Source: CAYUYM01 sp964449305 (lineage in GTDB: Bacteria; Bacteroidota; Ignavibacteria; SZUA-365; CAYQST01). Taken from it: a DNA stretch of 13,775 bases. The stretch spans positions 1 through 13,775 of the forward strand of contig CAYUYM010000087.1 in assembly GCA_964449305.1 (NCBI GenBank). Direction: 5' to 3'. The notes beneath the pieces are model-generated. The model was not told the origin of the DNA and made no database searches. It worked only from the letters and a program-made list of their open reading frames with translations. The stretch's first letter is position 1. The number at the start of each line of letters is the position of its first letter. The translations under genes were made by a program, and so were the position numbers. Below are positions 1-8,412 of the stretch, piece after piece.

Positions 1-282
1 CTCCTGGCCACGGTGCTGCTGGAGGAGGGCCGGAACGAGGACGCACAGAATTCCCTCCGGCGTGCGCTGTATCTGGATCAGAACTTTGTGCTGGCACTGT
101 TCACGCTCGGAAGCATGCTCCGCCGTGAGCAGCGCCTGCGCGATGCGGAGAAGCACTTCGACGCGGCTCTGACCGCCCTGCGGGCGCTTCCCGACGGGCA
201 CGTCATCCCGGAATCCGACGGGATGACGGTGTCCCAGTTGCGGGAGCTCATCGAGACACTCCATCATCGTGAGGAGGCATGA
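1..282 (+). CDS. CheR-type methyltransferase, C-terminal TPR part (5' truncated)
   Basis: Only the last 93 residues are in the window; the frame is open from base 1. The visible part is helical repeat sequence of TPR type: one unit around LLEEGRNEDAQNSLRRALYL and a second around ALFTLGSMLRREQRLRDAEKHF, then a short tail ending DGMTVSQLRELIETL. That tail (DG[ML]T...L..[IL]I) is what I recall at the end of CheR proteins carrying C-terminal TPRs, such as WspC. CheR enzymes methylate receptor glutamates using S-adenosylmethionine. The catalytic domain lies upstream of the window and cannot be checked, so the assignment rests on the TPRs, the tail and the chemosensory genes that follow. The stop overlaps the next ATG by 4 nt (ATGA), which points to translational coupling in one operon. 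A stand-alone TPR protein is the alternative. Confidence 0.72.
   Translation, partial: LLATVLLEEGRNEDAQNSLRRALYLDQNFVLALFTLGSMLRREQRLRDAEKHFDAALTALRALPDGHVIPESDGMTVSQLRELIETLHHREEA
272..277 (+). promoter_or_regulatory. Unusually close Shine-Dalgarno of the CheW gene
   Basis: A perfect AGGAGG lies inside the last codons of the upstream gene and leaves one base before the ATG at 279, against about 7 nt at other genes here. Ribosomes finishing the upstream gene could restart on the overlapping ATGA; fresh initiation should be poor. This supports strict coupling of the CheR-like and CheW-like proteins. Confidence 0.55.
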
Positions 283-890
283 GCACGGCATCGGACAGCG
301 GTTCCCCCGGGTTCACCGGCCTGCGCGAGCGGCTGGCACGGGCCCATCGGGCGCTCACGTCCATCGACGACGATGTCGATCGTGAGCGCAGGATCCTCCA
401 TGAACGCGCCGTGCAGCTCGCCCGCGAGATCTCGGTGGAGACCATGCCCGACGTCGCGCTCGAAACCGTGGATTTCCTTCTTGCCGGCGAGATGTTCGGT
501 GTGGAGGTGGCGCATGTCCGTGAGATCCTTCCCCTCCGTGATGTGACCCGCCTGCCCTGCACGCCAACCTTCGTGATCGGGGTCATCAATCTCCGCGGCA
601 AGATCCTCTCCGTCATCGATGTCCGGAAGTTCTACGCCCTCCCGGACAGCGGCATCACCGATCTCAACAAGGTCATCATCCTGGGCGACCAGGAGATGGA
701 GTTCGGCATCCTGGCCGACAGGATTCTCGGTGTGCGGCAGACTCCGCTGCATGAAATCCAGGCGGGCCTTCCGACGCTCCACGGCGTCCGACAGGACTCC
801 CTGAAGGGCATCACGAACCAACGGGTTGCGATACTGGACGCGCAGAAGCTCCTGCGCGATCAACGCATCCTCGTCAACGAAAAAGTCTAA
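279..890 (+). CDS. CheW-like coupling protein with N-terminal extension
   Basis: The protein has 203 residues. Residues about 62-200 form a CheW domain: VDFLLAGEMFGVEVAHVREI, then VIGVINLRGKILSVIDVRKF, then FGILADRILGVR. CheW scaffolds link receptor tips to the CheA kinase in the cytoplasmic array. The first ~60 residues are a charged, helix-prone extension containing RERRILHERAVQLAREI, an [I/L]L.ERA..LA motif I associate with extended CheW proteins of WspD/ACF type; standard CheW is about 150-170 residues. The start at 279 overlaps the upstream stop and has no nearby alternative in frame. The upstream AGGAGG ends one base before the ATG, so initiation probably depends on coupling. It is the only CheW in the window, whereas wsp operons carry two, so a second may lie upstream. 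Confidence 0.9.
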   Translation: MSTASDSGSPGFTGLRERLARAHRALTSIDDDVDRERRILHERAVQLAREISVETMPDVALETVDFLLAGEMFGVEVAHVREILPLRDVTRLPCTPTFVIGVINLRGKILSVIDVRKFYALPDSGITDLNKVIILGDQEMEFGILADRILGVRQTPLHEIQAGLPTLHGVRQDSLKGITNQRVAILDAQKLLRDQRILVNEKV

Positions 891-913
891 ATCCCTACTC
901 CAAGGACACGACG

Positions 914-2665
914 ATGAACTGGATTCTCAGCCTTTCCTCGCGCACGAAGCTCACGTACGGCGTCGGCCTCATCATGGTGCTGCTGTTGTTCGCCCAGTCC
1001 GTGTACTACTTCAAACTCGAGGACGCCTACTCCCTGCAACGATCGCTGTACGATCAACACGTTCCGAAGATCACCACGCTGCATCGCCTCGAATCCTCGA
1101 TCGCCGCGCTGCGCAGTGCCACGCTTGAATTGTTGCAGGTGACGGGCGCCGAGCGTGAAGGGGGCCTGAAGGTGCAGGATGTAATGAGCCAGATCAACAC
1201 ACAGCTCGCGCGGATCAACCAGTTCGTCGAGAACGATCAGGCCCTGGGATTGCGCATCCACGACCTCAACAGCGCGGTGGAGAACCACGTTGCGACCCTG
1301 AAGAACACGGTCATGCCGCTCATCGACAAGAAGGAGTTCGATGCCGCGGCCGACGTCATCTACGGTGATCTGGCGAGTCAGAACCAGCAGATCCGGAAGA
1401 TGATCTCCGGTCTGCAGGAGGCGGCGACGCAGAGCACGAGGAACTTCCTCGAGGCATCGCGCAGGAACGTGACCACCATGGAGTGGTCCACCATCGCCAT
1501 CGGGGCCGTGGCCATCCTCATCGCCCTGGGACTCATCGGGTTCATGGACAAGTATCTGTCGCTTCCGCTCAAGACCATCGCCCAGCTTCTGGAACTCGTG
1601 GCGCAGGGGGATCTTTCCATCAAGCTTCCGGAAACGCGCCGTCGCGACGAGGTGGGCCGTCTGATCACGAACGTGAACAACATGATCGATTCCCTGAACG
1701 CCATTGCGCAGTTCGCACGCAGGATCGCCGCACGCGATCTGTGCGTCACGCTGGAGCCGAAGTCGGAGAAGGACGTGCTGGTGCTGGCGCTCAACGACAT
1801 GGCCTCGAACCTCCGGTCCATGACCGGCGAGATTTCGCATGCGGCCACGATGCTCGCATCCTCGTCGGTGGAGATTCTTGCGGGCACATCGCAGATGGCC
1901 GCAAGCTCCACCGAGACCGCCACCGCCGTGTCACAGACCACGGCCACGGTGGAGGAGGTGCGGCAGACATCCTCGATCACGAACAGCAAGGCCCGCCATG
2001 TTGCGGAGAGCTCGAGGCATGCGGTGGACGTGTCCACCTCCGGACGTCAGTTCATGGAGGACACGATCAACGGGATGAACCGGATCGCCATGCAGATGGA
2101 GATGATCGCCGAATCCATCATCAAGCTCAGCGAGCAGTCGCGTGCAATTGCGGAGATCATCTCGGCGGTGAACGACCTGGCCGAGCAGACCAACCTGCTC
2201 GCGGTCAACGCCTCGATCGAGGCCGCACGGGCCGGGGAGCAGGGGAAGGGCTTTGTGGTGGTGGCGCAGGAGATCAAGAACCTCGCCGATCAGAGCAAGC
2301 AGGCCACGATGCAGGTCCGGACCATCCTCAGCGACATCCAGGGTGCCATCAGCGCCGCTGTCACGGCCACCGAGCAGGGCAGCCACATCGTGGAGACGGG
2401 CATCTCGCAGTCCAAGCTGGCCGAGCAGACGATACAGACGCTGGCGGCATCGATCGATGACGCAGCGCAGGCAGCCATCCAGATTGCTGCATCGAGCCAG
2501 GAGCAGAGCATCGGCATGGACCAGGTGGCCTTTGCCATGGAGTCCATCAAGAACGCCTCGGCCCAGAACGTGGCGACGAACCGTGAGCTGGAGATCTCAT
2601 CTCATGCGCTCCAGCAGATGGGGCAGAAACTCAAGGATCTCGTGGAGCAGTACAAGATCCAATGA
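914..2665 (+). CDS. Methyl-accepting chemotaxis protein, two TM, tandem HAMP
   Basis: A 583-residue receptor. TM1 covers about residues 13-33, a mostly helical extracytoplasmic region about 34-188 looks like the four-helix-bundle MCP sensor (4HB), and TM2 covers about 191-210. HAMP1 follows (about 211-262, containing VAQGDLSIKLPETRRRDEVG). A second HAMP-like unit (about 266-315, RIAARDLCVTLEPKSEKDVL) comes before the long signalling coiled coil. The hairpin tip, residues 424-445, has EQTNLLAVNASIEAARAGE, the highly conserved CheA/CheW contact site. The coiled coil contains paired Glu/Gln and Ala/Ser sites suitable for CheR/CheB modification. The start at 914 has AAGGA at 902-906 with 7 nt spacing. 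The sensor ligand is not readable. The receptor lies between cheW and cheA and its stop overlaps cheA by 4 nt, so it is the probable dedicated input of this pathway. In wsp operons the receptor is WspA. Confidence 0.95.
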   Translation: MNWILSLSSRTKLTYGVGLIMVLLLFAQSVYYFKLEDAYSLQRSLYDQHVPKITTLHRLESSIAALRSATLELLQVTGAEREGGLKVQDVMSQINTQLARINQFVENDQALGLRIHDLNSAVENHVATLKNTVMPLIDKKEFDAAADVIYGDLASQNQQIRKMISGLQEAATQSTRNFLEASRRNVTTMEWSTIAIGAVAILIALGLIGFMDKYLSLPLKTIAQLLELVAQGDLSIKLPETRRRDEVGRLITNVNNMIDSLNAIAQFARRIAARDLCVTLEPKSEKDVLVLALNDMASNLRSMTGEISHAATMLASSSVEILAGTSQMAASSTETATAVSQTTATVEEVRQTSSITNSKARHVAESSRHAVDVSTSGRQFMEDTINGMNRIAMQMEMIAESIIKLSEQSRAIAEIISAVNDLAEQTNLLAVNASIEAARAGEQGKGFVVVAQEIKNLADQSKQATMQVRTILSDIQGAISAAVTATEQGSHIVETGISQSKLAEQTIQTLAASIDDAAQAAIQIAASSQEQSIGMDQVAFAMESIKNASAQNVATNRELEISSHALQQMGQKLKDLVEQYKIQ

Positions 2666-5100
2666 ACACCACCGACTCCATGATCCCCCGCGACGAGGAG
2701 TTCCTCAAGCGGTTGCTGGCGACCTTCCGGGTCGAGGCTGCGGAGCATCTCGAGCAGCTTTCGAACGGCCTGGTCTCGCTGGAGAAGGCCCCCGCGCCGG
2801 AGGCGGCGGAGATCGTGGAGGAGGTGTTTCGTGAGGCGCACAGCCTGAAGGGCGCCGCACGCGCCGTGCGGATGACGGACATCGAGATCCTGTGCCAGAA
2901 CATGGAGTCGGTTCTTGCCGCACTCAAGCACGAGGAGATCCTGCCGTATGCGACGATGTATGACACGCTTCACGAAGCGGTCGGCATCATCCAGACCTAC
3001 CTTTCGACGACGGAGGACGATGTGCTTGTCGACATCCGCCGGTCGATCAACGAGCTTGCCGTGCGCATCGATGACGGGCTGTACCAGGCGCGCCATGCAG
3101 GAAACGGCATGGCGAATCCCCACCTTCCGGCGGTGGACGACACCGTGGTGACATCGCCTGTGAGGGAGGCGCCATCGATTCCCTCCCCCCCGCCAGACAC
3201 GAATCGTCCCGTCACCCCCCCAGCGGCTCCCGAGCCGATGAAACGGGCTCCTCGGCCGCCTGCTGAATCTGCCGCTGTCCAGGCGATCATCAGCCAATCC
3301 CGGGGCAGGGTGGCGGCGAACGACACCATCCGCATCTCGACCTCCAAGCTCGATTCGCTTCTGCTCCAGACCGAGGAGCTCCTCATCGTCAAGCTCATCA
3401 CCGCGCAGCATACGCAGGAGGCCGCCACCATCACCGCGCGCTTCGAGGCCATCCAGAAGGAGTGGAAAGCGGTCCTGTCCGACATCCGCTCGCTCCGGCA
3501 GTGGGTTGCACGCGAGGTGGAGGCGGGCAATGCCACGGACATGCAGCCGATGCAGAAGGTGCTGAGCTTCCTTGACTGGGTCCAGTCCCAGATCTCCATG
3601 CTCGAGAGCCGGGCCTTCACCGTCCGCAAGAATTTCCGGCAGGACAACCATCTGCTGAGCGGGATGGTGGACACGCTGATGGAGGACATGAAGGAAGTGC
3701 TGATGCTGCCCTTCGCCTCGCTGCTGACGATGATGCCGAAGGTGGTGCGTGATCTTGCCGGCGATCTCGGCAGGCGCGTGGATTTCGAGATGAAGGGAGC
3801 CGACATCGAGATCGACCGACGCATTCTGGAGGAGATGAAGGACCCGCTCATCCACATGATTCGGAACTGCATCGATCATGGCATCGAGCGACCGGAGGTG
3901 CGCACGGCTGCCGGAAAGGACCAGCGGGGGAACGTGCATCTCGTCATCTCGCGCATCGACAGCGGCACAGTGGAGATCATGCTGGAGGACGATGGCAGCG
4001 GCATCGATCCGAACCGCGTCCGCGCAGCCGCGGTCAGGCACGGCATCCTCTCGCATGATGCGGCGGCGAACATGTCGGATCATGAGGCGATGATGCTCAT
4101 CTTCAAGTCCGATGTCACCACGTCGGAGACCATCACCGACATCTCGGGCCGGGGGCTGGGGCTTGCCATCGTCCGCGAGAAGGTGGAGCGGATGGGGGGA
4201 ACGATCCATCTCGATTCCGTGCCCGGAAAGGGCACCACGATGCGCATCCATCTGCCGCTGACGCTGGCCACCTTCCGCGGCATCCTCGTCACCGCCGCGG
4301 GGCAGTCGTTCATCATCCCCACCATCAATGTGGAGCGTGTGATCCGCATCGCCGCAGGGGATGTGCAGACGGTGGAGAACCGGGAGACCGTGATGCATCA
4401 CGGGAGGCCGGTGTCGTTCGTGCGCCTGGAGGAGGTTCTCGAGCTTTCGTCGGGGCGCGGGTGGCCGAAGAGCGTCCCCTACATGCCTGCGCTTGTCCTC
4501 GGTTCGGGTGACGAGCGTGTGGTGTTTGCGGTGGAGGAGGTGCAGAATGAGCAGGAGGTGCTGGTGAAGCCCTTCAACCGGCAGCTGGTGCGGGTCCGCA
4601 ACATCGCCGGGGCCACGATTCTCGGTTCGGGGAATGTGGTGCCCATACTCAACGTGCAGGATCTTCTGGCAACTGTGGAGCGTGGCTCGACAGGCGCGGT
4701 GCGTATGCCCGCACCAGCGGAGGAGGAGACGCCGGTGCCGGGATCGATCCTCGTGGTGGACGATTCGATCACCTCCCGCATGCTGCTGAAGGACATTCTG
4801 GAATCGGCCGGTTACCAGGTGCACACAGCCATCGACGGCGTTGATGCGCTGAGCCTGTTGAAGACGGATCATTTCGACCTCGTCGTTTCGGACGTGGAGA
4901 TGCCCCGCATGAGCGGCTTCGATCTGACGAGCCGCATCCGGGCGGACGGGCTCCTGTCGACACTGCCGGTGATCCTTGTCACTGCGCTCGCCTCGGCGCA
5001 GGATCGCGAACGCGGCATCGACGCCGGAGCCAATGCCTACATCGTGAAATCCAGTTTCGAACAGGGCAATCTGCTCGACATCGTGCAGCGGCTCATATGA
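2662..5100 (+). CDS. cheA: CheA histidine kinase-receiver hybrid
   Basis: An 812-residue cytoplasmic kinase. The N-terminal Hpt domain has phospho-acceptor H60 in REAHSLKGAAR. A proline-rich linker follows at about 155-200, with no clear P2 domain. The dimerisation region spans about 212-370. The ATPase domain spans about 370-535 with N-box NCIDHG (N402), G1 DDGSG (443-447) and GRGLGLAIV (496-504). A CheW-like P5 domain covers about 536-680. The C-terminal receiver has D700/D701, phospho-acceptor D744 in SDVEMP, T774 and K796, all intact. This domain order matches WspE/FrzE-type CheA-REC hybrids, in which the attached receiver can act as phosphate sink or relay. The start overlaps the MCP stop (ATGA) with only a distant GGAG (2644-2647). 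Two runs of seven C lie in the linker. No separate cheY is present in the window. Confidence 0.96.
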   Translation: MNTTDSMIPRDEEFLKRLLATFRVEAAEHLEQLSNGLVSLEKAPAPEAAEIVEEVFREAHSLKGAARAVRMTDIEILCQNMESVLAALKHEEILPYATMYDTLHEAVGIIQTYLSTTEDDVLVDIRRSINELAVRIDDGLYQARHAGNGMANPHLPAVDDTVVTSPVREAPSIPSPPPDTNRPVTPPAAPEPMKRAPRPPAESAAVQAIISQSRGRVAANDTIRISTSKLDSLLLQTEELLIVKLITAQHTQEAATITARFEAIQKEWKAVLSDIRSLRQWVAREVEAGNATDMQPMQKVLSFLDWVQSQISMLESRAFTVRKNFRQDNHLLSGMVDTLMEDMKEVLMLPFASLLTMMPKVVRDLAGDLGRRVDFEMKGADIEIDRRILEEMKDPLIHMIRNCIDHGIERPEVRTAAGKDQRGNVHLVISRIDSGTVEIMLEDDGSGIDPNRVRAAAVRHGILSHDAAANMSDHEAMMLIFKSDVTTSETITDISGRGLGLAIVREKVERMGGTIHLDSVPGKGTTMRIHLPLTLATFRGILVTAAGQSFIIPTINVERVIRIAAGDVQTVENRETVMHHGRPVSFVRLEEVLELSSGRGWPKSVPYMPALVLGSGDERVVFAVEEVQNEQEVLVKPFNRQLVRVRNIAGATILGSGNVVPILNVQDLLATVERGSTGAVRMPAPAEEETPVPGSILVVDDSITSRMLLKDILESAGYQVHTAIDGVDALSLLKTDHFDLVVSDVEMPRMSGFDLTSRIRADGLLSTLPVILVTALASAQDRERGIDAGANAYIVKSSFEQGNLLDIVQRLI
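3185..3221 (+). repeat. Two C7 homopolymers in the cheA linker
   Basis: Runs of seven C lie at 3185-3191 and 3215-3221 within the proline-rich linker codons of cheA. Such tracts are prone to polymerase slippage, and a one-base change would cut the Hpt domain off from the kinase core. Confidence 0.6.
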
Positions 5101-5107
5101 GGGCCCC

Positions 5108-6163
5108 ATGATCAACGTGCTCATCGTCGAGGATTCGGCGCCCCTGTGCGAGGTGATCACCCGCGCCCTGCAGCAGGTGGCGGACATCCGCGTGGTGGGA
5201 GCAGTGGCGAGCGGCCGCGACGCCGTGGAATTCGTGCGTCGCCACAAGCCCGATGTCATCGCCATGGACGTCGCATCGCCATCGCTCGGTGGCGTGGAGG
5301 CGACACAGGCGATCATGTCCACAACCCCCGTGCCGATCATCGCCCTCGGCGTGCGGCAGAAGGATGGCGCGATGGGTGACACGTTCCGCGCCCTCGACGT
5401 CGGCGCCATCGCCGTGGCCGAGCGGCCATCGGACCCGGCCTCGGAGGATCACGCAGTGGTGATGCGCAAGCTGGTCCAGCTTGTCAAGCTCATGTCGGAG
5501 ATCCATGTGGTGCGCCGCGTGCCGGGAGCCCGGCCGCCGACAGCAGAGGCGGACATGCCGCGTCCAACCGCCAGCTTTTCCGTCCTCGCGATCGGCGCAT
5601 CGACGGGAGGTCCGGTGGTGATGGAGCGGATCCTGTCGCGGCTCTCCCCATCATTTCCCCTGCCGATCGTACTGGTGCAGCACATCGCCCAGGGGTTTGT
5701 GCAGGGATTCGTGGACTGGTTGAACCAGACCTCCCGCATTCCCGTGCATCTGGCCCTTGATGGTGAGCGACTCATCGGCGGGCGGTGTTACGTTGCACCG
5801 GACAACCATCAGCTCGGCATCGAGCGCAGCCTGACCGTGTCCCTCACGAAGGACGCCCCCGTGTACGGCCTTCGTCCTTCGGTGTCGTGGCTGTTCGAAA
5901 GTGTCCGCACGGCCGTGGGATCACGCGCCGTCGCCATCCTTCTCACCGGCATGGGGCGCGACGGAGCGCGTGAGCTGCTTGCCCTGCGGCAGGCCGGGGC
6001 CATCACCATCGCCCAGGATCGCGACTCGTCGGTGGTCCACGGCATGCCGGGCGAGGCGATACGCCTGGGCGGGGCGACACACGAGATGACGCCTGATGCC
6101 ATGGTCATCTACCTCAACGCCATCCGACAGGAGCGTGTGGGGAAATTCGGAAAAATGTCATAA
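5108..6163 (+). CDS. cheB: CheB receptor methylesterase/deamidase with altered receiver
   Basis: A 351-residue protein with an N-terminal receiver (about 1-115), a linker, and a C-terminal CheB esterase domain (about 155-345). The catalytic triad is visible: S165 in AIGASTGGP, H192 in LVQHIAQGF, D285 in LLTGMGRDGA. The enzyme removes methyl groups from receptor glutamyl esters and opposes the CheR-like gene at the window start. In the receiver the acidic pair E8/D9 and acceptor D54 are present, but the usual Thr/Ser after strand 4 is G81 (PIIALG) and the usual Lys before Pro is R106 (AERP). The DxxMP loop reads DVASPSLGG. Phosphorylation-driven activation may therefore be changed. It starts 7 nt after the cheA stop, with GAGGG overlapping that stop as a ribosome site. 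WspF is the likely counterpart in wsp operons. Confidence 0.94.
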   Translation: MINVLIVEDSAPLCEVITRALQQVADIRVVGAVASGRDAVEFVRRHKPDVIAMDVASPSLGGVEATQAIMSTTPVPIIALGVRQKDGAMGDTFRALDVGAIAVAERPSDPASEDHAVVMRKLVQLVKLMSEIHVVRRVPGARPPTAEADMPRPTASFSVLAIGASTGGPVVMERILSRLSPSFPLPIVLVQHIAQGFVQGFVDWLNQTSRIPVHLALDGERLIGGRCYVAPDNHQLGIERSLTVSLTKDAPVYGLRPSVSWLFESVRTAVGSRAVAILLTGMGRDGARELLALRQAGAITIAQDRDSSVVHGMPGEAIRLGGATHEMTPDAMVIYLNAIRQERVGKFGKMS

Positions 6164-6204
6164 CATGTAGCGTGCCACTCCGGCCACCCATCAAGGACAA
6201 CGTC

Positions 6205-7506
6205 ATGGACGAGAAAGAGTACATCCTCATCGCGGAAGACAGCCCGACGCAGGCTGAGCAGTTGAAATACATCCTCGAGGCCCACGAATACACCGTGCAT
6301 CATGCCCTCAACGGCCAGCTTGCCTTGGACATGGTGCGGCGGCGCAAGCCCCTGATGATCATCAGCGACGTGGTGATGCCGGAGATGGACGGCTACAAGT
6401 TCTGTGAAGCGATCAAGAACGATCCCGCGCTGCGCGAAATCCCCTTCGTGCTGCTCACCTCGCTGTCCGATCCGAAGGATGTGATCAAGGGCCTTCAATC
6501 CGGCGCCGACAATTTCCTGACGAAGCCCTACAACGACAAGTTTCTGATGTCGCGTGTCCAGTACATCCTGGCGAATTACGAGTTGCGCAAGAACCTCATC
6601 TCGGGGATGGGGATTGAGATCGTCTTTGCCGGGCACAAGTACTTCATCAATTCCGATCGCATCCAGATCATCGATCTTCTGCTCTCGACCTACGAGAACG
6701 CGATCCAGAAAAACGGCGAACTGGCGCAGGCCAACCACAACCTCACCGAGATGCATCGGGAGCTCGAGCGCAAGAATGTGGAGCTTGAGAAGGCGAACGT
6801 GGAGAAGAACAAGTTTCTCGGGATGGCCGCGCACGACATCCGCAACCCCATCAGCCTTGTGCTTTCGTCGAGCGCCTTCCTGGAGGAGGAGCTCATGGAC
6901 ATCATGACGGATGATCAGCGTGAGCTTCTGTCGATGATCAAGTCGTCGAGCGAGTTCGTCCTCGGCCTCCTGAACGAACTGCTCGACATCTCGGTCATCG
7001 AATCGGGTTCGCTACGACTGAACTTCTACAAGACCGACCTGGGCAAGCTCATCGATCGGAATCTCTCCCTGAACCGTGTCACCGCCAACAAGAAGGGCAT
7101 CACCCTCGGGTTCTCCAGCGATGCCGGCATTCCCCTGGTGACGTTGGATGCGACGAAGATCGAGCAGGTGATGAACAACCTCATCTCGAATGCCATCAAG
7201 TTCTCCTTCGAGAACAGTCATGTCCAGGTGGATCTGCTCAACCAGGGTGATCAGGTGTGCGTGCGTGTGCGGGACGAGGGGCAGGGCATCCCGGAGAAGG
7301 AGATCGGGATGCTGTTCAAACCGTTCCAGAAGACCTCCGTCCGCGCCACATCCGGGGAACGCAGCACGGGGTTGGGCCTGTCGATCGTGAACAAGATTGT
7401 TGAGGCGCACCGTGGGCGTGTGTGGGTGGAATCGCACGAGGGGAAGGGGTCCACGTTCTTCGTCCTGCTTCCCGTGGAGCAGCCGGGGCAGCCTGCCGGC
7501 ATATGA
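6205..7506 (+). CDS. Receiver-histidine kinase hybrid (REC-HisKA-HATPase)
   Basis: A soluble 433-residue protein. The N-terminal receiver (about 5-125) has E11/D12, acceptor D55 in SDVVMP, and intact LLTS and TKP motifs. A middle segment (GIEIVFAGHKYFI and onward) and a charged coiled coil (about 170-200) lead to a HisKA domain with H210 in AAHDIRNP. The HATPase follows, with N-box N329, DEGQGIP and GLGLSIV. There are no TM segments. I chose ATG 6205 because AAGGA (6193-6197) is 7 nt upstream and the receiver begins at once; an upstream GTG at 6172 would add 11 unconserved residues. It is the last gene of the chemosensory operon, placed where a WspR/CheY-type output would be. CheA could phosphorylate D55 and so control the kinase (inference). 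The next partner in the relay is not identified. Confidence 0.92.
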   Translation: MDEKEYILIAEDSPTQAEQLKYILEAHEYTVHHALNGQLALDMVRRRKPLMIISDVVMPEMDGYKFCEAIKNDPALREIPFVLLTSLSDPKDVIKGLQSGADNFLTKPYNDKFLMSRVQYILANYELRKNLISGMGIEIVFAGHKYFINSDRIQIIDLLLSTYENAIQKNGELAQANHNLTEMHRELERKNVELEKANVEKNKFLGMAAHDIRNPISLVLSSSAFLEEELMDIMTDDQRELLSMIKSSSEFVLGLLNELLDISVIESGSLRLNFYKTDLGKLIDRNLSLNRVTANKKGITLGFSSDAGIPLVTLDATKIEQVMNNLISNAIKFSFENSHVQVDLLNQGDQVCVRVRDEGQGIPEKEIGMLFKPFQKTSVRATSGERSTGLGLSIVNKIVEAHRGRVWVESHEGKGSTFFVLLPVEQPGQPAGI

Positions 7507-7557
7507 ACACCGGTGTCGTGTCCACAGGCGCCGGGCGTGGCAGTCTGACGACCCCGG

Positions 7558-7588
7558 TTGACCACCACACAGAAATTTCCTAGTTTCG
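7558..7588 (+). promoter_or_regulatory. Candidate promoter of the response regulator/sensor kinase pair
   Basis: TTGACC (7558-7563) matches a -35 in five of six bases. After 17 nt comes TAGTTTCG (7581-7588). As sigma70 the -10 (TAGTTT) is weak. As the Bacteroidota-type pair (TTG, about 20 nt, TAnnTTTG) it matches in 7 of the 8 positions of the -7 element, with the right spacing. It would give a 5' leader of about 145 nt before ATG 7738. Confidence 0.42.
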
Positions 7589-7620
7589 CACCGTTGCACC
7601 ATGATGTGCATGACATGGAT

Positions 7621-7634
7621 TCGGACATGTCCGA
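7621..7634. promoter_or_regulatory. Perfect 14-bp palindrome in the regulator leader
   Basis: TCGGACATGTCCGA is its own reverse complement. It lies about 33 nt downstream of the promoter candidate and 103 nt upstream of the regulator start. GACATG also occurs 12 bp upstream of the copy within the palindrome. It could be an operator for a dimeric regulator, or form a short RNA stem (5 bp, 4-nt loop). No regulator can be assigned. Confidence 0.35.
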
Positions 7635-7737
7635 TGGTTCGATTGTCAGAAACGCCCCGGGTGTTCTCGCTGCCCAGGGCAGTTCCTCACCACGCCGCCC
7701 CCGTGCCGCATGGCACTGGCTCCCACGGAGAACACGC

Positions 7738-8408
<671 letters not shown>

Positions 8409-8412
<4 letters not shown>

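Larger units (their letters stand above)
7507..7737 (+). other. Intergenic region between chemosensory operon and two-component genes
   Basis: This stretch separates the receiver-kinase stop from the response regulator. It holds a 10-bp palindrome directly after the stop (7507-7516, ACACCGGTGT), a promoter candidate (7558-7588) and a 14-bp palindrome (7621-7634). No hairpin with a T-run was found, so a classical terminator is not supported. The regulator's frame stays open back to 7558, but the encoded residues look unlike any receiver N-terminus. Confidence 0.6.

Noticed and set aside
887..1840. Antisense open frame of 317 codons opposite the MCP gene
   Set aside because: Same shadow effect; low-complexity His/Arg/Leu composition, no ribosome site, and the plus strand is a clear receptor.
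2602..5409. Antisense open frame of 935 codons opposite cheA
   Set aside because: Its length comes from GC-rich codon bias on the real strand. The encoded protein is rich in His/Arg with no recognisable domain, while the plus strand holds every CheA motif.
6172..6204. GTG start 11 codons upstream for the receiver-kinase
   Set aside because: It lacks a ribosome site, whereas AAGGA sits 7 nt before ATG 6205, the same arrangement as the MCP gene.
7558..7737. Sixty-codon upstream in-frame extension of the response regulator
   Set aside because: The receiver starts immediately at ATG 7738 with a good Shine-Dalgarno, and the extension overlaps the likely promoter and palindrome.
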